Origin: CAZLNO01 sp964561005
GTDB lineage: Bacteria; Pseudomonadota; Alphaproteobacteria; Kiloniellales; Rhodovibrionaceae
Direction of reading: 5' to 3'
Length of the DNA: 12,077 nt
NCBI GenBank assembly: GCA_964561005.1
Contig: CAZLNO010000106.1
Location: 1-12,077, forward strand
Below the pieces are notes generated by a model. That model was given only the letters and a program-made list of their open reading frames with translations, did not search any database and was not told the origin of the DNA. Shown piece after piece: positions 1 through 6,044 of this stretch; within the stretch, counting starts at the first letter, position 1, and every line of letters begins with the position of its first letter. A program made the translations under genes and the position numbers.

Positions 1-1
1 G

Positions 2-430
2 AATGACGCGGTGCAGGCGGTCCGTCCGGGTGTCCCAGCCGACGATGCGCGGCACCGGGCCGCCGTTGTCCACCATCCAGACGATGCCCCGCTGGTCCGC
101 CACCACGCCCAGCACCGCGTGCAGGCCCTTGCCGTCCGGGCCGGGCGCGCCGCTCCAGGCTTCGTTCGGGAAGGGAACGGTCTCGCCCTCCGCCGTCAGC
201 TCGACCACGCGGGAGGTGGGCTCGAAGAACTGGTGCTGGCTCAGGATGATCCGGCCATCCGGAGTGACGGCGACGTTGCCGGGACCCTGCTCCAGCTCCG
301 CGACGACCTCGAAGCCCGCCGCGCCGGCCTTGCCCTCGCCCTCGGGCGCGGCCTCCTCGGCCTCCTGCGCCGCCACGGGCGTGGCGAGGAGGGGCAGCAG
401 CACCACGCACAACAGGACCCGCAACACCAC
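2..430 (-). CDS. Major royal jelly / Yellow family secreted protein, 5' part only
   Basis: The reading frame is open from the window start and encodes the first 143 residues; the C-terminal part lies outside the window. From the GTG at 428-430 it begins with a classic signal peptide: Arg at residue 4, a Leu/Val-rich core, then a likely cleavage after TPVAA. The mature part contains VAVTPDGRIILS, LHAVLGVVADQRGIVWMVDNG and PRIVGWD, which resemble the first beta-propeller blades of bacterial Yellow/MRJP proteins (related to SMP-30 and dopachrome-conversion-like proteins). Bacterial members are exported and their substrates are mostly unknown. The start is uncertain. An in-frame ATG at 542-544 would add 38 residues ahead of the signal peptide, and a second GTG lies at 425-427. 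GTG 430 is preferred because the signal peptide then sits at the N-terminus, although only a weak GGCGAG lies upstream. Confidence 0.7.
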   Translation of the reverse strand, partial: MVLRVLLCVVLLPLLATPVAAQEAEEAAPEGEGKAGAAGFEVVAELEQGPGNVAVTPDGRIILSQHQFFEPTSRVVELTAEGETVPFPNEAWSGAPGPDGKGLHAVLGVVADQRGIVWMVDNGGPVPRIVGWDTRTDRLHRVI

Positions 431-440
431 GAAGCTCGCC

Positions 441-462
441 GGTCGGGGGCCTGCCCCCGACC
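441..462. other. Perfect GC-rich stem-loop just upstream of the secreted-protein start
   Basis: GGTCGGGGG (441-449) pairs perfectly with CCCCCGACC (454-462) around the loop CCTG. On the minus strand it ends 11 nt before the GTG start at 430, with no T-tract after it. It is therefore more likely a leader structure than a terminator for that strand. On the plus strand TTTT follows 6 nt later, but no plus-strand gene is visible here. Confidence 0.4.
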
Positions 463-501
463 GGGACGTTTTCAGGCAGCCGCCGTGGGCGGGAAATGTT
501 C

Positions 502-525
502 GGGGCGCGGGCAAGCCCACGCCCC
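502..525 (-). terminator. Stem-loop, possible terminator after the AhpD-like gene
   Basis: On the minus strand GGGGCGTGGG, loop CTTG and CCCGCGCCCC form a 10-bp stem with one G-U pair. It lies about 75 nt beyond the stop of the AhpD-like gene and is followed by GAACATTTCC, a poor U-tract. The stem is strong. Its role as a terminator is inferred from position only. Confidence 0.4.
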
Positions 526-599
526 GCGAGCATTGTGGTGTCATGAATCCGTCCATGGTCTTGGTACCGCTTATGCACACACGAAATTGGCGACGCGGC

Positions 600-995
600 C
601 TACTTGAAGGCGTCGTCGACCGGGACCTGGTAGCCCTGCGCCAGGCTGTTGGTCTGGCTGGCCAGGGCCACCACGGCCAGCAGTTCGCGGAGCTGGTCCT
701 CGCTCATGCCCTTGGTCCGCGCCGCGCGGGTGTGGGAGTGCACGCAGTAGTCGCAGTTGTTGGCCACCGAGACGGCGATGTAGATCATCTCCTTGGTGAC
801 CGGGTCCAGCGCGCCCGGCGCCATCACCGCCTTCACCTGCGACCAGACCCGGCGCAGCGTGGGCGGGTCGTTGGCCAGCGCCCGCCAGAAGTTGTTGATG
901 AAGTCCGTCCGTCGCGTCGCGCGGATGTCGTCGAAGACCGCGCGCACCTCGTCGCTGGCCTGGTCGTCGCCCACCAGGGGCACGAGCGCCGACAT
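600..995 (-). CDS. Carboxymuconolactone decarboxylase family protein, AhpD-like
   Basis: The product has 131 residues and is a small all-helical protein of the CMD/AhpD family. The AhpD signature E-x11-C-x2-C-x3-H is complete: E69, C81, C84 and H88, in ...KEMIYIAVSVANNCDYCVHSH. In AhpD this is the thiol-disulfide and proton-relay site of an alkylhydroperoxidase, so redox or peroxide chemistry is likelier than true carboxymuconolactone decarboxylation. The natural substrate cannot be read from the sequence. The ATG at 993-995 is chosen because a strong GGGAGGTGA lies 5-12 nt upstream. The stop is TAG at 600-602. It follows phaB on the same strand, but a terminator lies between them, so co-transcription with phaB is doubtful. 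Only about 40 bp separates that terminator from the start, so its promoter may overlap the terminator, or some read-through may supply it. Confidence 0.85.
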   Translation of the reverse strand: MSALVPLVGDDQASDEVRAVFDDIRATRRTDFINNFWRALANDPPTLRRVWSQVKAVMAPGALDPVTKEMIYIAVSVANNCDYCVHSHTRAARTKGMSEDQLRELLAVVALASQTNSLAQGYQVPVDDAFK

Positions 996-1035
996 GTCTC
1001 ACCTCCCCGTTCGCTGCCTTCGGGGTCCCCGCGCG

Positions 1036-1073
1036 AAAACGGGCGACCCGGCCCCATCGTACCGGATCGCCCG
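1036..1073 (-). terminator. Intrinsic terminator of phaB
   Basis: On the minus strand CGGGCGATCCGG pairs with CCGGGTCGCCCG over 12 bp with one G-U pair and a 10-nt loop, and is followed directly by TTTT (plus-strand AAAA at 1036-1039). It starts 33 nt past the phaB stop. This is a canonical rho-independent form and it ends the phaB transcript before the AhpD-like gene. Confidence 0.75.
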
Positions 1074-1105
1074 CGCATGTGAACACGGCGGTCTTGGCAG
1101 GCGGG

Positions 1106-1828
1106 TCAGGCCATGTACTGGCCGCCGTTGGCCGACAGCGTCTCGCCGGTGATGAAGCCCGCGTCGTCGGCGGCGAGGAAGGCGACGCAGCGGGCGATCT
1201 CCTCCGGCTCGCCCAGGCGGCCGACCGGGATCTGCGCGACGATCTGCTCCAGCACGTTCTCGGGCACCTTGCGCACCATTTCGGTGCCGATGTAGCCGGG
1301 GCAGATGGCGTTCACCGTGATGCCCTTCCTGGCGTTCTCCTGCGCGATCGACTTGGTGAAGCCGATGAGCCCGGCCTTGGCGGCGGCGTAGTTCGCCTGG
1401 CCGATCTGGCCCTTCTGGCCGTTGATCGAGGAGATGTTGATGATGCGGCCGAAGTTGCGCGAGCGCATGCCCTCGATGACGTTGCGCGTGCAGTTGAAGG
1501 CCGAGCTCAGGTTGGTCGCGATGACGTCGTTCCAGTTCTCGGGCTTCATCTTGTGCAGCGTGCCGTCGCGGGTGATGCCGGCGTTGTTCACCAGCACGTC
1601 GATCGGACCCAGTTCGGCCTCGACCTTCTTGATTCCCTCGGCGACGGCGTCGAAGTCGCCGACGTCGAACTTGAAGACCGGGATGCCGGTCTCCTGCTTG
1701 AAGGCGTTGGCGGCCTCGTCGTTGCCGCCATAGTTCGCGGCGACGCTGTAGCCGGCATCGCGCAGCGCGATCGAGATCGCGTGCCCGATGCCGCGCGTGC
1801 CGCCGGTCACCAATGCCACTCGTGCCAT
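1106..1828 (-). CDS. phaB: Acetoacetyl-CoA reductase (NADPH), PHB pathway
   Basis: The product has 240 residues and is a short-chain dehydrogenase/reductase. It reduces acetoacetyl-CoA to (R)-3-hydroxybutyryl-CoA, the second step of PHB synthesis, in the cytoplasm. Visible motifs are the Rossmann glycine motif TGGTRGIG (8-15), NNAG (81-84), N106, and the catalytic residues S134, Y147 and K151. The segment NISSINGQKGQIGQANY (131-147) is the PhaB-specific version, whose glutamines contact the acyl-CoA in the Ralstonia enzyme. This separates it from FabG, the nearest alternative. The C-terminal SANGGQYMA also fits PhaB. Length matches the family (about 240-246). The ATG at 1826-1828 is supported by GGGGAGGA 5 nt upstream. 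It has its own upstream region (1829-1990) and its own terminator, so it is a monocistronic unit beside phaA rather than part of a phaAB operon. Confidence 0.95.
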   Translation of the reverse strand: MARVALVTGGTRGIGHAISIALRDAGYSVAANYGGNDEAANAFKQETGIPVFKFDVGDFDAVAEGIKKVEAELGPIDVLVNNAGITRDGTLHKMKPENWNDVIATNLSSAFNCTRNVIEGMRSRNFGRIINISSINGQKGQIGQANYAAAKAGLIGFTKSIAQENARKGITVNAICPGYIGTEMVRKVPENVLEQIVAQIPVGRLGEPEEIARCVAFLAADDAGFITGETLSANGGQYMA

Positions 1829-1903
1829 GACTGTCCTCCCCTACGATGATGAGCGAACGCGGCCCCCGCCGCCCCGGATGCCGGTATCCGGACTGAACTT
1901 CGA

Positions 1904-1940
1904 CCCGGTTCGCACTATGGCACAAACCGGGCGCCCGGTT
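1904..1940. promoter_or_regulatory. Perfect 16-bp palindrome plus a third half-site upstream of phaB
   Basis: AACCGGGCGCCCGGTT at 1925-1940 is its own reverse complement. A further copy of the half-site, CCCGGTT, lies at 1904-1910, and the arms face each other across a 14-nt gap. The cluster is 76-112 bp upstream of the phaB start, where a promoter or operator is expected. A weak minus-strand -10-like CATAGT lies within it at 1914-1919. The bound protein is not identifiable. PhaR is one guess, but the motif is not the TGC-rich type reported for PhaR. Confidence 0.4.
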
Positions 1941-1987
1941 GATAGCCCTTGGCGCCGGTCGCCGCGAAAACAGTCCGGATCAGGCGG

Positions 1988-2021
1988 AAAAGCCGACGGG
2001 CCGGCGCCGGGCCGGCCCGTC
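1988..2021 (-). terminator. Intrinsic terminator of phaA
   Basis: On the minus strand GACGGGCCGGC, a 5-nt loop and GCCGGCCCGTC form a perfect 11-bp stem, followed by GGCTTTT. It lies about 24 nt past the phaA stop and separates the phaA transcript from phaB. Confidence 0.75.
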
Positions 2022-2044
2022 GTCGTGGCGCGTCCGCAACGGCC

Positions 2045-3253
<1,209 letters not shown>

Positions 3254-3457
3254 ATCCTTGGCCTCCATTGTCCCATATGAATATCGTGCTCCCCTTCCCA
3301 GTGGTCGGCCAGGGGAAACGCGCTCCGGCAGCGTCGGGGCGACGGTGGGGACCTGCCCGGCCCTTGCGGCGATCGTCGCTGCGCGCCGCCGATCCATGCC
3401 AAGCCGGGGCCGCCCGTTCGAGCGGACGCGGCCCGTGTCTGGCTGCCGGACGCCTGC

Positions 3458-4759
3458 CTATGTGCACCGCAGCATACGCGCCTTGATCCAGGTCAACAAG
3501 GGTGCCCAGAGCGACTCGCGCGCCCGGCCGCCGACGATCATGCCGATATGTCCCAACGGCGGCGTCCAGGTTTCCACGTTCGGCAGCATCCCTTCCAGCG
3601 CCGCGGCCGAGGCGGGCGGCACGATGCGGTCGCGCTGGGGGCGCACCGCCAGGGTGGGGCAGGTCACCGCCGCCGGGTCGACGGCGCGTCCGGCCACGCG
3701 CCAGGCGCCGCGCGCCGGCGTGTTGGCGCCATACCAGCCATAGAGGCACTCCCGCGCCACCGGGGCGGCCAGCGCCACGCCGTCGTTCAGCCAGTCCTCC
3801 AGCGCCACGAAGCCCTCCGCGCGCTTCGTCGTCGGGTCCAGGCGGGCGAAGTTGAGGAACTTGCGCACCGCGGTGTGCGGGTCCAGGCCGTTGAACAGGA
3901 GCTGGATGGCGTCGACCGGCAGATAGCCCTGGAAGGCCATGAGCGGCTCCAGCCCCTGGCCCGCGCGCGCGACCAGGCGGGCGTGCGCCTCCGCCCCGCC
4001 CGCGTGGAAGTCCCACGGCGTGGCCAGGAGGGTCAGCGCCGCCACGTCGCGCCGCCGGCGCTGCGCCAGCGCCAGCGCCAGCAGGCCGCCCATGCAGTAG
4101 CCCACAACGGCCACCGGACCGCCGGCGGTCTCGCAGGCCGCCTCCAGCGCCGCCTCCAGCCGCCCGGCGATGTAGGCCGTCAGGTCGTGGTCGCGCTCGA
4201 CCGGCCCCGGACGTCCCCAGTCGACCAGCAGCGGCCGCAGGCCCGCGGCGGCGAGATAGCGCAGCAGGCTCGTGTCGGCCTTGAGGTCGAGCACGTAGGC
4301 ACGGTTGATCAGCGAGGGCACCACCAGGACCACCGGGCTGGTCGCGTCGGTGGCGGCTTCCGGCACGGCGCCGTAGTCGCGCAGCCGGGTGCTGCCCTCC
4401 GACCAGATGGCCGGCGGGTCGTCGACGTCGCGGACGTAGGGGTGATGGCGATAGGCCTGGATGCCGGCCAGAAGGCGCGCGTGCCGGCCGTGCACCGCCT
4501 TCGCGAGCGCCGCCGCGAACTGCTCAGGACTGACCTTCGCCAGCTCCGTCCTCAGGCGTTCGCTGCGTTCCGCCAGATCCGGACTCGAGGGAAGCCACCC
4601 GCTCCTCCAGTGCGGCCAGACGGCGCAGGAGTTCGTCCACGTCCACAGCGCCGTGGCGAGATGGATCGGCAGCGGACGCGGCCCCAGCCGACGCCGTGCC
4701 GGGCTCGTGCTGTCCCGGCCATCCGGGCCATCCGAATCCGGGGTTCGGCGTGAATCCAT
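3458..4759 (-). CDS. phaC: Poly(3-hydroxyalkanoate) synthase catalytic subunit
   Basis: With the start used here the product has 433 residues. It polymerises (R)-3-hydroxyacyl-CoA at the granule surface. The alpha/beta-hydrolase core is clear: a modified lipase box GYCMGG with nucleophile C222, then D377 in RDRIVPP and H404 in PLGHIGM. The Cys-Asp (155) and Cys-His (182) spacings match class III synthases (A. vinosum C149, D302, H331) better than class I. The start is the weak point. ATG 4757-4759 has GAGG 5 nt upstream and lets the frame include GPRPLPIHLATALWTW and RSGWLPSSPDLAERSERL, which look like real protein and have high third-position GC. It makes a 236-nt overlap with the upstream phaE frame. 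Alternatives are CTG 4541-4543, with a GAGG six nt upstream, or GTG 4493-4495, which would remove most of the overlap. It is probably co-transcribed with phaE. Confidence 0.88.
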   Translation of the reverse strand: MDSRRTPDSDGPDGRDSTSPARRRLGPRPLPIHLATALWTWTNSCAVWPHWRSGWLPSSPDLAERSERLRTELAKVSPEQFAAALAKAVHGRHARLLAGIQAYRHHPYVRDVDDPPAIWSEGSTRLRDYGAVPEAATDATSPVVLVVPSLINRAYVLDLKADTSLLRYLAAAGLRPLLVDWGRPGPVERDHDLTAYIAGRLEAALEAACETAGGPVAVVGYCMGGLLALALAQRRRRDVAALTLLATPWDFHAGGAEAHARLVARAGQGLEPLMAFQGYLPVDAIQLLFNGLDPHTAVRKFLNFARLDPTTKRAEGFVALEDWLNDGVALAAPVARECLYGWYGANTPARGAWRVAGRAVDPAAVTCPTLAVRPQRDRIVPPASAAALEGMLPNVETWTPPLGHIGMIVGGRARESLWAPLLTWIKARMLRCT

Positions 4760-5024
4760 GCATACCTCGCTGGGCCGCGCCCGACCCCGCGGCCATGGCC
4801 GCCAGCATCGCCATCGGCCAGGCGCAAGCCCAGGGCGGCGGCGCGCCGGCGGCATTGCCATAGCCCGGGGCGCCCTGTCCCGTGGGGTCCGGCATGCCCA
4901 TCAGGGCCAGAAGCCGATGGAACGCGTCGGCCGCGTCCGGATCGCTGGCAAGCGCCGTCACCTGGTCCTGCCAGAGGTCCAGATAGCGCTGGGCGAGTTC
5001 GTTCAGGTCAGGCCCATCCGACAT
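4524..5024 (-). CDS. Small PhaE-like PHA synthase partner protein
   Basis: The product has 166 residues and no catalytic motif. Residues 6-42 form an amphipathic helix (DLNELAQRYLDLWQDQVTAL and beyond) resembling the N-terminal helix of PhaE/PhaR-type synthase subunits, rich in W, Y and L. Residues 45-125 are Pro/Gly/Ala-rich and low in complexity. Residues 127-147 (VDVDELLRRLAALEERVASL) form a short leucine-heptad coiled coil, followed by a polar tail. A helix, a linker and a C-terminal coiled coil immediately upstream of phaC suit a class III-like synthase accessory subunit. It is much shorter than the roughly 360-residue A. vinosum PhaE, so the assignment rests on context and layout. The ATG at 5022-5024 has no Shine-Dalgarno, but a -10-like TATACT ends 7 nt before it, which suggests a leaderless mRNA. 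A longer in-frame extension upstream would run into the phaR leader and is not believed. Confidence 0.65.
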   Translation of the reverse strand: MSDGPDLNELAQRYLDLWQDQVTALASDPDAADAFHRLLALMGMPDPTGQGAPGYGNAAGAPPPWACAWPMAMLAAMAAGSGAAQRGMHGFTPNPGFGWPGWPGQHEPGTASAGAASAADPSRHGAVDVDELLRRLAALEERVASLESGSGGTQRTPEDGAGEGQS

Positions 5025-5031
5025 GCGCCGG

Positions 5032-5060
5032 AGTATAACGACGCCAAACCCGCGTGACCA
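5032..5060 (-). promoter_or_regulatory. Candidate promoter of phaE-phaC
   Basis: On the minus strand TGGTCA (5055-5060), a 17-nt spacer and TATACT (5032-5037) resemble a sigma-70 promoter, with a good -10 and a moderate -35. The -10 ends 7 nt before the phaE ATG, so transcription would begin at or next to the start codon. Confidence 0.45.
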
Positions 5061-5066
5061 GACGCC

Positions 5067-5080
5067 TTGCCGCACTGCAA
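5067..5080. promoter_or_regulatory. TTGC-N6-GCAA dyad, possible PhaR operator
   Basis: TTGC (5067-5070) and GCAA (5077-5080) form an inverted repeat just upstream of the -35 of the phaE promoter, in the phaE/phaR divergent region. PhaR proteins of Paracoccus and Rhodobacter are reported to bind TGC/GCA-containing dyads, so autoregulation and phaEC control through this site is a reasonable guess. Only one copy is seen. Confidence 0.3.
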
Positions 5081-5127
5081 CACGTTCGCCGCAACCTCGG
5101 GCGCCGCGAATAACCTGTTGAAAGGGC

Positions 5128-5156
5128 TTGGAACGCCACCAAGCTATCAGTAAAGT
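5128..5156 (+). promoter_or_regulatory. Candidate promoter of phaR
   Basis: TTGGAA (5128-5133), a 17-nt spacer and TAAAGT (5151-5156) form a sigma-70-like pair about 50 bp before the phaR ATG. It leaves room for a leader of roughly 45 nt that contains the stem-loop at 5175-5191. Confidence 0.4.
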
Positions 5157-5174
5157 CCCCTTGGAACCCACAAT

Positions 5175-5191
5175 CGCGGGCTTTGCCCGCG
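5175..5191 (+). other. Stem-loop adjoining the phaR ribosome-binding site
   Basis: CGCGGGC, loop TTT and GCCCGCG form a perfect 7-bp hairpin. Its last base is the first G of the GGAGG that serves as the phaR Shine-Dalgarno (5191-5195). That GGAGG is 13 nt from the ATG, longer than usual. The hairpin could tune phaR translation, or it may simply space the leader. Confidence 0.4.
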
Positions 5192-5208
5192 GAGGACGAG
5201 AACAACGG

Positions 5209-5934
5209 ATGGCGCGAGAGCAAACCAACCAGAACGATGACGGCACTAAGCAGAACCGTCCGATCGTCATTAAAAAATACGCAAACAGACGGCTCTACAA
5301 CACCGCGACGAGCAGCTATGTCACCCTCGATCATCTTTGCCAGATGGTGAAGGACGAGATCGATTTCACGGTCTACGACGCGAAGACCGGGGAGGACATC
5401 ACCCGCTCCGTCCTGACCCAGATCATCGTCGAGGAAGAGTCGAAGGGCACGAACCTGCTGCCCATCGCGTTCCTGCGCCAGTTGATCAGCTTCTACGGCC
5501 ACAGCATGCAGGGCATGGTCCCGCGCTATCTGGAACAGATGATGGCGGCCTTCGCGGCCAATCAGGATGCGTTGCGCCAGCAGATGCAGGACACCATGAG
5601 CGGCATGTTCCCCTTCGGCGGCAACCTGGAGGAGATGGGGCGGCAGAACGCGGCGCTGATGCAGAACGCCATGAAGATGTTCGCGCCGTTCGGGGCGCAG
5701 CCGGCCTCGGAAAACGAGCGCCAGGAGTCGCCGTCGGCCGGCGCGCAGGAGCCCAGCACCGCGCAATGCATGGCGCAATTGAAGGCGCAGGTGGACCGGC
5801 TGCAGCAGCAGATCGACCAGCTCTCCCAGCAGCAGGTGGGCGACGCCCGCGCGGAGAACGAGGACAACGCGGAAAACGCCGACAGTGCGGGCCAGCAGCC
5901 GTCGCAGGGGCGCCGCAAGACCTCGCCCTCGTGA
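5209..5934 (+). CDS. phaR: PHB granule-associated transcriptional repressor PhaR
   Basis: The product has 241 residues. Residues 19-78 are the PHB accumulation regulator DNA-binding domain, with the hallmark IVIKKYANRRLYNTATSSYV and ITRSVLTQIIVEEES. Residues 82-130 (LLPIAFLRQLISFYGHSMQG onward) are the PHB/phasin-binding domain. The C-terminal third is Met/Gln/Ala-rich with a predicted coiled coil AQLKAQVDRLQQQIDQLSQQ and an acidic, polar tail. In Paracoccus and Ralstonia, PhaR represses phasin and its own gene and is released by binding nascent PHB granules. ATG 5209-5211 is chosen because GGAGG precedes it and the N-terminus then matches family members. The upstream in-frame start at 5128 lies within the likely promoter. 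It is divergent from phaE with a 184-bp shared control region. No phasin gene (phaP) is seen in the window, so at least part of its regulon lies elsewhere. Confidence 0.95.
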   Translation: MAREQTNQNDDGTKQNRPIVIKKYANRRLYNTATSSYVTLDHLCQMVKDEIDFTVYDAKTGEDITRSVLTQIIVEEESKGTNLLPIAFLRQLISFYGHSMQGMVPRYLEQMMAAFAANQDALRQQMQDTMSGMFPFGGNLEEMGRQNAALMQNAMKMFAPFGAQPASENERQESPSAGAQEPSTAQCMAQLKAQVDRLQQQIDQLSQQQVGDARAENEDNAENADSAGQQPSQGRRKTSPS

Positions 5935-6018
5935 CCCCCTGCATCATGAGGCGTCACCCGTGAGGTAAGTCGCGCGGCGGCGGGTGTCGTGAAAATTCCT
6001 TCCCCGCGGGGTGTTTGA

Positions 6019-6036
6019 TCGGGCTCTCTGGCCCGA
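6019..6036. terminator. Stem-loop between convergent phaR and the EAL gene
   Basis: TCGGGC (6019-6024) and GCCCGA (6031-6036) enclose the 6-nt loop TCTCTG. It lies in the 110-bp gap between two convergent stop codons, about 85 nt past phaR and 9 nt past the minus-strand gene. No U-tract follows on either strand, so it is only a possible bidirectional end structure. Confidence 0.3.
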
Positions 6037-6044
6037 GGCGGTTT

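Noticed and set aside
3..1082. Long plus-strand open frame of 359 codons
   Set aside because: It runs antisense through the secreted-protein and AhpD-like genes, has Arg/Pro/Ala-rich low-complexity content and no ribosome site. It is a GC-rich shadow frame.
3407..3434. Inverted repeat GGGCCGC/GCGGCCC as a phaC terminator
   Set aside because: The stem is 7 bp with a 14-nt loop and no T-tract follows on the minus strand, so it does not stand out from GC-rich background.
6002..6011. CCCCGCGGGG as a phaR terminator stem
   Set aside because: It is self-complementary but leaves no workable loop, and only TGTTT follows.
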